The position numbers and the translations under genes were made by a program. Shown piece by piece: positions 46,561-59,990 of a stretch of DNA of 64,000 nucleotides. Source of the DNA: Porogramme epimiltina (lineage: Eukaryota > Basidiomycota > Agaricomycetes > Polyporales > Polyporaceae); NCBI GenBank assembly GCA_900155495.1, contig FTLJ01000545.1:1-64000 (forward strand), written 5' to 3'. The stretch's first letter is position 1, and each line of letters starts with the position of its first letter. The notes below the pieces were generated by a model. It was given only the letters and a program-made list of their open reading frames with translations. It did no database searches and was not told the DNA's origin.

Positions 46561-49500
46561 GATGATTGTAGATGATTGTCGCACTTGTTGGGGCCCCGAG
46601 AAGCGCGGCGTCTCGTCAGCCTGCAGGGCCGCGCACCCGAATCAAACCCGCCATCTTGGACGAGTGCGGGGGAGGGAGGCGTGGACCGTCGACGCAGCAG
46701 CCAACGGGAGGACGCGGAAAGCAAACGTCGGGAGCACGTTCGCCTCCCGGATCTGCGCGACCGCAGATCGCGATTGCGGGGAAGGCCGGAATGCGGGGTA
46801 GCGCTTCGCGTCCTCGGGGCCTGGATGCTTCGCGGACTTCCCGGTCCGTGACGGACCGCTACGGGCGGACCAATGGGCATCCCGCCGCGCTGATTGGCCG
46901 TTATCCTTGCTGGCATGGGAGGTCGGCATGCCCGTCTCGTCCTGACCGCATGCTCCTCCGTCAAGTCCAACACGAACCCAACCGACACGACGTCCAGCGG
47001 GGCCACTTGCAGGTGACAGGGCGCAGCAACGTCTATCGGCCGCCCACCTCTCAACATCGCTCTCTTGTTCACACCTTGCGCCGCCCGCGTTCTCATCCGG
47101 GCAGCAGACGATCCCGAATGCGGCAGCCGGCGTGCGCTCAGCTGATCCGGCACTCCAGCGACCTCCCTGCCCGAAATTGCAGCGCGCGCCGTTGTTTCCT
47201 CGGACGCTGTCCCGCAGTGGCGGGGCGCGGATTGGTCATGCTTGCTCGTCTCTATGCGTGGCTGAGCGAGCAGCCGTCCGGGGAAAGCAGTCACAGGCCG
47301 CGCGCAGAAGCCCCGTGGAGGCGCGAACATAATGAAGAAGCACCGTAGATCGTGGCTGCTCGAGTCGACATTGGCAGCTTCAATGTGCAATGACTGTATC
47401 CCCGATCGACGGGGCGCACGTCCCCTCCTTTCGCTGACGTGAGCACGATGACCCCGAAGGTGTGTGTTGACTCGCGCCCTCCCGTGCTTGTACCGACTGA
47501 CAAAATGTCTGCTTCCGAAGGTTTGCCGATCGGGTCCTCGGGCATTGCTATTGGAGCGCCGGGGGCCCTCGGTCGACTTGGTGGTGCGCACGCCGCGCTC
47601 TCGGACGTCCCAGAATGCACCTCAGCGCACCACTTGGCCCCGCCGGATATAGCACCAACCTGCCCTCAGCCCCAGCGGTGTTCCGACAGAAATCCTCGGG
47701 ATGTCCCTGGAGCCGCCGCGCGACATGTTCGTCCTAGCACCCATCGATAGTATGCGATGCGCAACGCGCAACAAATGGGCCACAGCGCCTCCCCACCGGC
47801 AACTCCCAGGCGCGCGAAGATGGAGCCGGCGTGCGCATATGGCATATGTCAGGCGCCCTCCGTGGGCGGAGGGCTGATGGGAGGGGGGGCGCGTCTCGGG
47901 ATAAGTTCGAGTTCGGAAGGCGGTCGACGGCGCGACGGTACGCTCGCCCGGCGCGCACCCGCGCGCGCGCGAGCCCCACGCGTCCCGCGTGATGCGACAG
48001 CGACGGGAGCACTCCCTCCCCCCGTCGCCGCTGGATCTCTCATCTCCTGCAGATGTCCGACGCGGCGCCAGGCGATATTGCGCGCGTCCTCGCTGTCGGG
48101 GGCGCCCTGACCCCAGCCCGGACCCAATACGTCGCGCCCTGCCCAATCCCTGCGGCCCCTCGGGCAGCGAAGACGGCATGCCCCCGCTGGGAACCCCCCA
48201 CCCGCCGAGCACCCCGGCGGCCCGCGGCTCCCGCGCACCCGTCGCCGCCACCAGCTGGTGCGGCCGCAGCGCCGTCCCTGCCTGGCCTGCCCGCGGCCGC
48301 TGCGCCCACGTCCCCCCACCCGTGCACCCGCGTACAATCCTCGGGACGCCATACGGCACCTCGCGGAGCTAGCTGGACAGGAAATCCCGATGGGAGGCGG
48401 GATCTGGATGGTGCCTTGGTGCATCGCGCGGGCGCGCGCGAGGGGAGGGGGAAGGGGATCGGATCCCCGACCCGCTCGCCCGTCCGGAGATCTCCTGCGC
48501 GGCCGTGTATAGGCAAGTGCTTAGTTGATGCCCCGCGTCGAGCCGCCCTTGCTGACTTTCCCCGCACGCGCCGCCCCCAGGGCGGCGCTGTAAGCAGGAG
48601 TCGCATCGGGCGTGCAGTGGGGATGCTGCTTATGCGGACCAAGGTTCGATAGCGACCTGTCACGAAAGGCCGGCTCGGGCGCACAGGCAATGAGCATTTG
48701 CGCACATGCCCACATCGCACTCGGGACTCAGGAGCTTGCGGGTGCAGAGCAGAGCGGGAGGCGCGCGCTGCGCTGCGCTCTCGCCCCTGTTTGAAGTCTG
48801 AACACGGCGCGCGCCCTCGACATACCGCGAGAATCGCGTTCTCAGACATACCAAGCCGCCCGCAAAAACAGCCACCAATCGCACACGAGGGGTCACTGGG
48901 CAGCCTATTCAGTCCCGCGCGCCAGCCGCTTCCCTCCCTCCAAGCCTGAAATTTTGAGCCCGAAGCTCGCCCGCAAGAGGGCATCTCCCGGGCGGGCGCA
49001 ACACAGAACACGGCGGGACCCCGCCCGCCCGACATACACGCTTCGCGCATGCGTGGCCCGGAGATGCCCTCCATACCACACGGGGCGTCAGCGCCACGAA
49101 GCTCCTGCCAACCGCTACCACTGCTCGCACGCGCTAGAACGGGCCGCCCGAGGCGCCCATCCCCCGCGAAGTCGCCGGTGGGGGCGCCGCTGCCTCAGGC
49201 GGCTCGGTCCGGTCACCTGCTGAGGCCGGGCAGGGTGCCCTGCCGCTTCCATGCCGTGCACGCAACGGGATGCTTCGCGGCACTTGGCTCGACCCCAGGC
49301 GGGTGCAGCGCGCACCCTGCGCCGTGCACACACTGAAGCCCGGTGTGCTCGACTAGCGGACGGACGGCCGCTACGCGGAGTCGGGCCCTGCGCACGAGTG
49401 CTGAGCTCCGCGGAGAAGAAGCTGGAGGCGCAGGACCGCGACGTCAGGGAGCACGTCACGAGCACCCCCCCAGCCAGTGCCTTATGCTCAAGCTTTCAAC

Positions 49501-50217
49501 GTTCAACGCCCAACCCTCGCCTGCCGTTGCTGCCGCCGCCAATGGTGGTGTTGGTAGTGGTGGCACTACAGCATCCGGGGCGGACGACGCCCACCACCCA
49601 CCGAAGTGAACTCTGTGCGGAAGATAGACTCACGGGAGCGCGCGGGGCGGGCACGGCGCCGCGCGATTGGCCGGCTTCCTGCTGCGTGCACGTCCTTCTC
49701 GGGCTGGCGTTTGGGAGCGGCGCGGCGCAGGCGTGGAGGAGGCGCGTGCGGGTTCGTGAGCTCGTGGGGCCGTGGCGGTCGCGGTTGCGGGGGCAACGGT
49801 GCGGCAGGCGCGAGCGAAGCCAGAGCGTGAGGCGGCAGGCCTGCGCGGTCGTGCGTATTCTACCGGGGGCGGCGGATCGCTCGCGGGGTCCCGGGACGGG
49901 TTGGCTCGGGGCTGGGAGCGGCGGCGGTAGCTGTAGCGGCACCAGCGACACCAGCAGTTGCAGCGCAGTGATTGCTTGCTGGAGTGCGATGAGGATCGGG
50001 GCGCGGGGGAAGCAGAAGCCCCGCGGGGACGCGCATACCGGAGGAGGGAGGAGCTCGAATCAGCGGCGGTCGCTTCCATGTTCGTGTTTGCAGTCTGGCG
50101 CCGGAGACAAGTGTTGGATAGGCAAGTACATAGATGGGTGGGTAAGTGTGTGTTATGTATGTAGCTTGTCGCGCCGCGCCGACGTTAATGTTATCCGCGG
50201 AGGGCCCGCGGGTTAAA

Positions 50218-50245
50218 TCTGACATGTCAGAGCCCGCATGCGGGC
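50218..50245. repeat. Two abutting 14-bp perfect palindromes
   Basis: TCTGACATGTCAGA (50218-50231) is followed without a gap by GCCCGCATGCGGGC (50232-50245). Each equals its own reverse complement. Confidence 0.9.
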
Positions 50246-53200
50246 ATGGAGACAGGGCACACAGACGCGATGCACCGACCGACCAACCGTCCATCGACGG
50301 AGGGGAAGCTGCCACCCGTGCGGGGTAACAGTGCAGCAGGTGATTGACTTCCGTCGCCCGCCCGCCCGTCCCTTGCAGTTGCACCTTGCACGCCCGCCCT
50401 GCAGCCACCCAACGATGAGCCCGACCGCGAACCTTGCCAGTCGACCCGGCCCTGGCAGCCCCGAGCCCGGGGCACCGCGCGGCGTGCCCAGCTCGCAAGA
50501 GAAGCGCATCCAGCACCGTCGCGTCCCGCACGAGGGACAAGGATCCAGGAAGCCCTCCGGCGCCTGCCCACCGCACGCACGCACTCCACCGTGCCCGGCT
50601 CGGAGGGAGCGCGAGCTCGGGGAAGCCCGCGGTGGCGCCGGCGCCCGGCGGACTGGTGCGAGCCCATTGAGCCCCCGTCCCCCTTCCCCCCCCCCTCTCT
50701 CTGTGTTCGCACTCCGCGGCCGGGTGCGCTGCGCAGGCCCGGCGCACGCCGCGAGGGTGGGCTTGGAGGCGCAAGCCCGGGCGCGCGTGCGGCGCGAAGC
50801 GGGCCTGGGGCGGCGCGGGCCCTGAGTTCTGTGAGTTCTGTGTTCTGTGTTTGCACTCTGGGTTTGGGCTCTGGATTCTGTGTGCGGAGCCCTGACATAT
50901 GAGATCTGATCAGGCTCCACGCGGGGAGGCGGAAGAGGGGGAATGTGGGCGGAAGTGAGGAAGGGAGGAGGGGGGCAGGAATCAATCACCGGGCGAATCA
51001 CCGCGACGCGTCGAGTCGCTGATGCCCCCCCTCCCCCAGCCCCTCGATGGAGGAGCTCTGGGGGCGCGCACGACGCGTCGCGGTCGGGGAGAGCGCGGCG
51101 CGCAGCGCGGGCGTGCGGGGCCATCTCAATGAACTGTCGCCCCGGGGGCGGTGCGCGCGCGACGTGAAACGCGGCCGCGGGGAGGGGGGGCGGCGGCGCG
51201 GGGGTCGTCGTCGTGCATGTACCATCGAGCATCCATCTGTCGGCCGCTCTGGCGTGGCGTCGGGGGCGTACAGCGGCCCCGCGAGACAAGGGCAGTTTGT
51301 GTGCGTCCGGGGCCGGACGCCTGGAAGCGGGGGGCGTTGAAGTCTGAGACCTGAAGAAGCGGCCCGGCGTGGTTGGGACGCAGGGCCCCGGGCGGGCGAG
51401 AAGAAGGAAGGCCACGGGCAGGCAGGGCGAGGCACCGCGCGATGCTACCGCGGGAGGTGCGGGACGTCTGTGGTCCCCGGAAGCGGATACGCGCGAGCAC
51501 TTCGAGCTCAAGTCCGTCCGTTCCGGCCGTCAGTGGCAGAGCTGTGCAATAGCATTAGCAGTACAGGGAAACCCTCGTGAATGCGCGACGCGCCCGACAT
51601 CGACATGGCTCTTGTTGTGCATCACTACATCATCAGCCCATCGAAACAGGGCCCTCCGCGCGCGGGGGCGACGTGCACCATTGCGGGGTAGATGGGCACT
51701 GTGCGCGGTGCGGCCGAGATGAAGCCGCAGAGAGATGCGCTTAGTCATGCGCCGTGGACGCACGGCGGCGCCGTCGACGTCGCGATCGCGCATGCGCACG
51801 GGCGGACATGACGGGCGGAGAGGGCTTCGCCCGGGCGCAGACGAGGCTCGTTCGCACGGGGCGCCGTCCAACAGCAGCCCACGCAGCCCGCACGGCCGCG
51901 CGAGATGGAGATCTGCTCGCGACGACGCACGCGGCGCCCCGGTGGTAGCCTGTTAACCTCTGCTCCCAGAGGGCTCGAGATCTCGCGGGGGCGATGGACA
52001 AGGGGGATAAGTCCCTTTGTGAGACTTATGCTGGGAGCCACGCCCGGATCGGGCGCGGCGGCTCGCAGGGCGCGCGGGCGGTGCTCGCACCCCTGCGAAC
52101 GCGACTGGCCCGCGACGGGAGTGCGTCCGCGGCGGGCCCATTGGCTCGCGGCCCGCTCCTGGGAACGCGGCCTCGCGAGCGCGCGAACGCCTGCGGAGCC
52201 GGTGGAGAGCCCGTTGGGGGGCTGCCAATCGCGCGGGCGGTATGTCGCGCAATGCAGCGTGCGGAAGGTGGAGGCGCGTGCAGCGAGAGCGCGATAGGGG
52301 GCGTCGATGAGAGAAGATAGGCCGCGGGAGGGGATAGTGGCTGGGGGCACGCGGGGCTGGAGGCAGGTGAGTGCGCAAGACGCACGCGGGCCGCGTGGCG
52401 CCCGAAAGGAGCAGGAGGCATGCGTGAGTCGCTGCTGGCTGCTTGAGCTTGAGAAGCCGCACGCCCGGACGGAGTATGTCTGCCCCATTGGCCCCCACGC
52501 GGTGCACGTTGCCTGTTGCCTGGACGCGGCAAAGCGTGCTGTGAGTGGGTGGGCGTCGCGCGAAAAAGGCAGCAGAGAAAGGGGCCGAGAGAAGATCCCG
52601 CGCGGGGCGATCGACAGGCGGGGTGGGATGCGGGGGATCGTCGATGGCTCGGGCGTGACTGGCCCGAGATCAGGCTCTGTGGGGAACACTCACATCTCTA
52701 CCGGCTCGTCGCTCGCTCCCGAGGGCGGGCGACGGAACGTCCTTGGCGTGACCGATCGCAGGACGCTGAGTGCGCCCCCGCCGCGCCGCCTCCGAGAGAA
52801 AAGCCGGCGGCGGGACGCAGCCGCCGCTCGCGCAGAAGGCACAGCGGGAACAGAATGCTCGCGGTAGCACCATGGATTGTTCGTAGAATACGTGGGTACA
52901 TGGAAAGCAGGACACCCGAGTAGAGCCCCACCCCGTACGACGAGACGAGGCCTCGCTCCACCGCCGTCCGCTCTCGGCGCGCACCCGTCCCGCGTGCCGG
53001 GAGGGCGAGCGTCGAAGGCACCCCTTCCGCGCCGAGCCAAACGGGCGTAGGACGCCGAGAGGGGGAGTTGAGTTGCCGGAAGCACGACGTCGGAGGCCGG
53101 AAGGGCTGGCGAAGGTGCCGTCCAAGGTTCGCGGAGCCGTCCTCGCGCCTTCGACGGAGAACGCCCCGAACCCGCCCCCGCATGACGTTCGGGCCCGCCC

Positions 53201-55345
53201 TGTCACCCCGTCCAGGTAGCTCGCCTTCGCCGTCGCGCGCGAAGCCGCCGCGCCCGCCTCCAATTGGGCGGGCGATTCGGGGGGTTCGGGGGGCCCGGCG
53301 CCAGGGCCCGACACGGGGGGCTCTCTTCCCGCCAAACTGCTGGAAGGTTGGAATCTCCTACGACGGGTGCACTCGCGGCGACGAGCACGTTGCAGAAGAC
53401 GACCAGCACATAAATTTACGTTCGGAAAATATAGCTTACCTGCCTTGCCAATCCCGCCTCGGGCGCGCGGTTCCCGATCCCGGGAATCCACAGCGAGCCG
53501 GGAGTGTGTGCATCCCGCCAAGCATGGACGACGTACCCACAACTGCGCCCGGAGCCCGCGTTTGCCCATACGAGGTTCTATGACGGCCTGCTCGGACGCC
53601 CTGTGTAAGCTGACCGTAAGCAAGCCCAGCAACTGCACCTTCTCCCGCCCTCACCGGGACAGCCAGCTCGGATACACGGATACGCGGCGTCCCTGCGAAG
53701 ACGCACAGTAAGCGTTGCATTGGCAGCACTTAGCAGCAGCTCCACGCCGGGACGCCCGCCGGTCACCGAACGACCCGCCGCCTTAGGTCGCCGGATGTTC
53801 ACCGACAGCGGGACTGAATGGAGGAGGAGGAGCCACTTGTCAGCGGAAGCAGGGATGTCGAACCACACGCATACACGCATACATACCTAGTCGCAGCCCC
53901 CGTCGTGGCCAGGCGGGCCGCGGTGGCGGCTGCGTGCGGGGTCGGCCAATGGGCGCGCACGCCACAGCTCCCAGACGGGACGGGAAGGGCAGGGCGCACG
54001 GGGGAGCCGAGCATGGAGCGTCGGGGGACGGTGGTGCCTGCTCTAAGCTCCTCTGAGCGCGCCGGCGGAACAGCGAGTGTCGCCCGCGCGCCCGCGCCCA
54101 CGCCCACCTCCCAGCGCCTGCGCCCGTGTCCTACTGCATGCGGGGAGGAGGGCGGTGCGCACGGCCCATCCGTACATACAGCGCGTGAGGGGAGGGGCGG
54201 GTGCGCAGCGCCGGCGCTCTGCGCGCCCCTTCAAACAACTACAAATTCGTCGCGCGGCCCTTTAGTCGATTTGTCAAGAGTAGGCCCGCACGGTTTAGTC
54301 ACTCACCGCTTTGCTTATCGCGGGGGTTGCACTGGCCCGACGACCAGGAGTGTTCTCAGCCCCCATATGTACGCACCACCGACGAGCGAGCGGGCGGGGG
54401 CGAAGACGAGGACGAGCGAGGACGAGCGCAGCCTCGAAGGCGCTGGAGCGGCGACCCAGCGCAAAATAATCACAAGCGCGGGGGGCGCGGGATCCCCCGA
54501 GCGCCCGGGCGCGGCGGGCGTGGATGATGCCCGGTGCGCGTGCTAGCCCGCATCCGGGAACGCGCCAACGCGTGCGCGCGACCCTTGCGCCCGTTACTCA
54601 ACGCAGTCGCCCCCACGGGCCAATCGTGCCCCAGGGCGACCCTGCGCGTGCCCGGACGGGCAGGCGGCTTGCCTTTCCGGGCGCGGCGCGCCCCTGCACG
54701 ACCGTGTGGCCTGCCCGCTTGCGGGGCGGCGGGGCTGATACGCGCGCCACGCGAGATGGGCTACGTTTGGTGTCCCCAGTGTCCACTGCCGCTGGTCGCA
54801 GGCTGGCTGGCTGGTGGTGGCCCCTGGTGTGCGCTACTGCCCCCGGTGCCCGTGGCTAAAGGGCGTCCCGGACGGGGGTGGCGCGCGGGAGGACGTAGGC
54901 GGCGACAGGGACGCCCCCCATGGGTCGTGCGCGAGGACGTCACTGGCGGTGTCTTAGGGCTGCGTACCCACGGCGTTCCTGCTCCTATCTTGCGGCCCTG
55001 CTGGTGCGGTGGCCACGATGCGGGGGAGCAACTTGAGGGGGAGCACTCTCCAGTGCACCAGCTGTGCGCACTTGCTGTTTCACGCGGAGAAACGCACGCA
55101 CCGAGGGAGCCACCTCTCGGTTTCCCTAGCCACAGCACTAGAGGCCTGTAGCGCAGGACCCAGGTGCCACCGCCCTTGGCGCGCGCGACGCGGCCAGGAC
55201 CCGCCACCCGCACCTAGGCTCTCGCGCGCTGCGGCTGCGAGTCGCGACGGTGCGGGTGCAGCGGCGACCCGAGCAGGAGAATGCGAGCACCCGGGCGCGG
55301 GAGGACGCAAAGCCTAAGACCAGGGTCCCGTGGCAGGTGATACAC

Positions 55346-55365
55346 ACGCACGCACGCACGCACAC
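55346..55365. repeat. ACGC microsatellite
   Basis: Four to five uninterrupted ACGC units inside the GC-rich block. A looser CTGCCCGY repeat lies at about 55685-55722. Confidence 0.8.
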
Positions 55366-57699
55366 CCCGGCCCCCAGCGCATGACGTCGTCTACGTCGCG
55401 CCCCGCGCCCCGACGGCGCGGTGGTTTCAGGGCAAGCCCGAGCAGCGACGCCATGCTCGGTGCTCTTCGGTTCAGCCACCGCTGGGGGCCGTGGCTGGCC
55501 TCGAAAGGGCGTGTGTTCGTAAGTTGGGCAGAGGACGCGGCGGTCCGTGCGCGCCCCCGCATTCTCCACACCTCGCCTCCCGCAACGGCGGCGGCGGCGG
55601 CAGCCGCATGTAACCGCTGAATGTATGTTGCATGTTACGCACAGACGCACGCATAATGCACGAAAAAATGCTTCCGCGCGCCCGTCTGCCCTTCTGCCCG
55701 TCTGCCCGCCTGCCCGCCTGCCACCGCTTCCAGCGCAGGCCGCAGGTCCGTGCGCATGCCGAATGCATTGTGGGCGCCCTCCAGGCTCCAGCATCAATTT
55801 GCGCGGGCGCGGAGCCCGTTCTGGACGGCCCCGCCGCCTCCTCGCCTACGCCTCCTCGCGCCCTGGAGGCTGGCGCTGCTGCCAGAGCCGGCCCGCGCAC
55901 GCGCCTGCGCGCACGTTGGCGTTACAGCAATTTGTAGGCGTCGCAGATCGCGCAGATTGTGCAGATTTCCAGGAGCCTGCCTGCCTGTGTGTTGTGCCCC
56001 GCTAGCGTGCACCGGGGCGCGGCAGCAGATGCGACACGACGCGACGCTTGCGACGCTACGGACGAGGACTGTATAGTTACCAGCGGGCCGTGCTCGCTAG
56101 CCGAGCGGCGGGCGGGTGAATTTCGAGGAAACTCTAAAGCGAGGTGAGGGGGGGGCAGGGTCCCTGCGCGGGTGCGCGTAAGGCTAAACGCGGGGGCGAC
56201 GGCGGCGGCAGCGGCGGCGGACGTACGCGACTGGTCGACGGGCACCCGGGGCTGCGATTGGCCGCGCGGCGAGCTGTAGGCAGGCGATTGGGCGAGGAGG
56301 GTGGGCAGCGAGGGGGGGCAGGGGAGGGGGAGGGCGGAGGGTGCCGTCATTGGACGGTGGACGCCACGTCGCGCTACGCCGCCCGCTGTATTGAACCTGG
56401 AGAACACATACCAACTTGCTAGTTCGAGGGCTAGTCGTCCCCCAGTGGCGGCCGGACGTCATTTGCCTCCGCCGCCCCACCGCGCCTTGTCATTCGTCGC
56501 CGCGCGCAGGACCCTACCGCCATACTATTCGCCATCGCGATAGAGTGCCCCTCCTGCGCCTTGTCGCAGCCGCGCAATTCAATGCTGCCATGCATGCATT
56601 TACTCCGCAACCCACGCCCGCCCGCCCGTCCGTCCACTTGTGCAGCGACAAGACTCTCAGCGAATGGGAGCGGCTTGTTGGGGGAAGGGGAGCGCAGGCG
56701 CCCGCCGCGGAGGCATTCTTGCCTGCGCCACGGCGCCCTGTGATGATGCGCGCGCGCCATGCAGCCGACCGATCCCTCGCCTGCGTGCGCCCCGCGCCCT
56801 CGCGTCCTCGCGCCGCGCGCCAGCAGCCGCCAGCAGGCCAGCGGCGCGGGGCCCGGCACACTGGAGGCTTTGCGGTCTGAGACACACGTGAGGGCGCGTG
56901 GCCCGTGCAGCGGCGCGCGAGGCTAGCGGGCTAGCGGGCCCTCCGAGCTAGTCCGACTGTCCGAGAGCCTCAAGCTTCGAGCTTGATGAATTTTGATGCG
57001 TCGGGGCCTGGGGCTTATCGTCGGGGGCTCTCGCGAGTTAGCGGGCACCCCAGATCCAGCGGAGACCCGGGTCCGAAAGGTACGGGGCGGAGGGGAGGGC
57101 CGTGCTGCTACTGCGAATCTGCGACCGCCTGGCGGTGGCAGGGAGCGGTGGGAGCGGGGGAGCTTGCGGGCCGCGGACATGACTGTGCCCCGCACGGCGG
57201 TTGGACGCGGCGGCGGGGGCCAATGGCGGGGGCCTCCAGCCCTGTCATACGGATCCTGTGGGCGACGTGCGCACGTCGGGCGTCGCAGCGTAGTGCTACC
57301 TTTCAAGCCATCCAGCACGGGCAGCGGCCGCGAGCGAGAGCAACACATCCACCCCTCTCAATAATTTTTTCGTGATCTCCTCCTGCTCGAGAGTGATGCA
57401 CGCAGGAGGGGGCGGGCCGCACGCCGCAGATCGTCGGTGGGATCCCAGCGGGCGACCCTGCGCGATGACCCCAAACGCGCGTAATAAAGCTGTGCGCGGG
57501 GGACGGCGCACGCGGCGCGGTCGGGCTGCCCCCTCCTCCGCCTCGAGTGGCTTTTTCCCCCTGGCGATCGGCTAGCACGCGGGCTGCTGAGTGGCTACCG
57601 GGCAGCGGGCGGCGAGCGCGTCCACTCGGGGCGGCGCGGGCGACGGGCGTGCTGGCGAGCTCGGGGGCCCGCGGGGCACGGGCACGCGGCCGCGGAGAC

Positions 57700-57720
57700 G
57701 GGGACGGGGACGGGGGCGGG
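57700..57720 (+). repeat. Potential G-quadruplex 1
   Basis: Four G-runs (4, 4, 5 and 3 Gs) are separated by AC, AC and C. Confidence 0.6.
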
Positions 57721-58779
57721 CCTGGCGGTATGTTTTCGGTGGTGGCGTAGTGGTGTGTGCAAGCGGTGGGACGCTGCGGTGACGCAGACGCATACATATG
57801 GAACGCTGTTTGGAAGGAGGCGAGCCAAAACGAAGCGCTGGCAACATACTGCAACCGAGGGACGGGGGCGGGCCGTCGGCGTGCGACGATCACACCCAGG
57901 GCGGAGGTGCGGGACGGACGAGCGGGCGTGCTGCGTGGGCGGGCGAGGAAAAAAACACACACACTGGCTGGTTAGCAGGCAGGCAGATGGGCTGAGGGCT
58001 CTCGTGGTGCGCGTGTGGCCACCCACGGAGGTTCCTCGAATATTCCGTCCGCGCGCGATGGACGATGGGCCGTGCATAATCTGCAGATAATCGCGTGCGC
58101 CGCGCGTGCGTGGGCGAGGGACCGCGAGGGAGCCAGTCGCGCGCGGCCTTTCAGTGCCTGCCGCTGACTACCGTATTTTTTGCATCCGCGCACGCTCGTG
58201 CCACCGGGTGGGCCGAGTGAGTAAAAAGAGAGTTTTTGGGAGCGGTCGGATCTTGCGACGACGGTGTGCGCATGGTGCGAGTCGCGAGGCGAGCGGGCGG
58301 TCGATGGCGACGGATGCACCGCGGCGACAACGAGCTCAGGCTCGGGCAGGCGCGGCGGGCGTGCCGCAGACTTGTCGGGCCTTGGTCACGGTCTGCGCGT
58401 CGTCGGTCGCTCGAGCCTCGGAAGCTCGGCGCCTCGCAGCGGGCGGCGTCGAGCGTCGTGGCGGCGGTGCGCGAGTGGAGATAAGCATAGACATAAGCCC
58501 GTACGGGCGGAGTACATAATGCTCGGATACTCGTGCAGCCGGCGGCGCACGCCATGGGCGCGCGCGCAGGCGGATCGTCGGGGCACGAACGAGGAAAGGC
58601 AACCCGGAGCGAGGGGCCGGAGAACCGTGCGGCGGAACCAAGGGACGGAATATGTGCGCGCAGGGAGACCGAGGAAAAGAGACGGTAAAGCATGTGCGAC
58701 GGGAAGGTGGGGAGGCGGGAGGGAGGAAATCATATGGGACGATGTAATGCAGTGTGTGGCCGCGGACGGACTCGGAGAC

Positions 58780-58808
58780 GGGCATGGAGACGGGGACGGG
58801 GGCGGGGG
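58780..58808 (+). repeat. Potential G-quadruplex 2
   Basis: G-runs of 3, 4, 5 and 5 with loops of 9, 2 and 1 bases. It shares GAGACGGGGACGGGG with the element at 57700, about 1.1 kb away on the same strand. Confidence 0.55.
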
Positions 58809-59893
58809 TGCCGCGGTGGTGAACACGAGATCCGTGGCGATGAGAGCGATGGAATCAGCGTCGTCGGTCGAGTCAGATTGTCAAGAGACTGGTTGGGATG
58901 GGACGGTGGGCAGGGAGGAGGAATGCGGGGAGTGCAATCAGGCATCAGGGGCACAGGCGTTGAGCGTATTCCGAGCGGGCGACATCGATATCTAGGAAGC
59001 GCTGGGAGGAGTTCCACGAGGGCATCGGAGGAACGCAGTGGTAAAACGGACACCGGAGAGCGATGAGAAAACGATAGGCTTGGGCGGGGGAGTCATCGTG
59101 ATGGAAAGACGGGATAGGACGATGGCGGGTGCTGGTGTGTGCGATAATACGCGGGCGAGCGGGCGAGACTCTGGTCGGCTGAGAACTTGAGGCGGGAGTG
59201 GACGGGATTGGCTGTGAGGACGGGAGAAGGCGCCTAGAGAAAGGAGGCGGAGTGGGCGTGCGGCGGGGCGTCGGGCGAGGCAGGACGCGGGGGCGAGTGC
59301 GGGGTAAGCAGGCGGGAGGAGAGAGGCGGACGAGGGGCGCGGTCGCGAGTGGCGAGTGGCGAGCGCGCGCTGGGCGAGGAGAGGAGGGCAGTCGCGCGCG
59401 CGAGCATGGAGTCCGTGCGAAGCGGAGGCGGGCACGGAGCGCATGCGGGGAGGCAGGGAACGGCTGCCGATTCGCTGGCGGCGCTGGCGGGGAGAGGCCC
59501 GCCGGGCAGCGATTGGGTCAGTGGGGAACCGCCTGGATTAGGAAGGTGCCGTAAGGATGGAGATGCCCGGGGAGGGCGACAGAGGCGGGCGCCGGGAGAA
59601 AATCCGGGGGAGGAGGATTTCGCCGACGTCTGACCGCACAGGGCATTCGTGGAGGCGCGCGGGCCGGGGCTGCGCGGGCGCAGTGCCTCCACCGGGGTGT
59701 GCGGCGATGTGGCACAGGGCGAGGGCGAGGGCGAACAGCTGGGCAGAAAGCAGCGCACTCGACGCTACACGGCCCAACGACGGTCTCCCCCGCGGGACGC
59801 CACGCAGACGCAGGGCGCATGGGGGGCACGCACAGACCCAGGGAGGAGACGTAAAGGCCATAGCGGGGCGACGCGGACGCGAAGAGCGAGGGG

Positions 59894-59990
59894 ATTGGGT
59901 GCGGCGGAGGCCTGGACTGATTGGGCGCGGTCCCTGGCGCTATTGGGTCGGTAAAGAGTGGGAATCGGATCGGTGTCTTATGCGGCCAAT
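59894..59990. promoter_or_regulatory. CCAAT-box cluster upstream of the Ecl1-family gene
   Basis: ATTGG at 59894, 59920 and 59942 and CCAAT at 59986 lie within 97 bp, with two more ATTGG at 59207 and 59512. These are binding sites for the HAP/NF-Y complex by family knowledge. The cluster lies 185-280 bp before the ATG at 60175. An AT-rich core (AAATAAATAATAAACT, 60063-60078) follows. Confidence 0.5.

Noticed and set aside
49251..51511. Long open frames on both strands (for example 321 aa plus and 432 aa minus)
   Set aside because: Stop codons are rare in such GC-rich DNA. The translations are Arg/Ala/Pro mixtures without motif, and both strands are open over the same bases.
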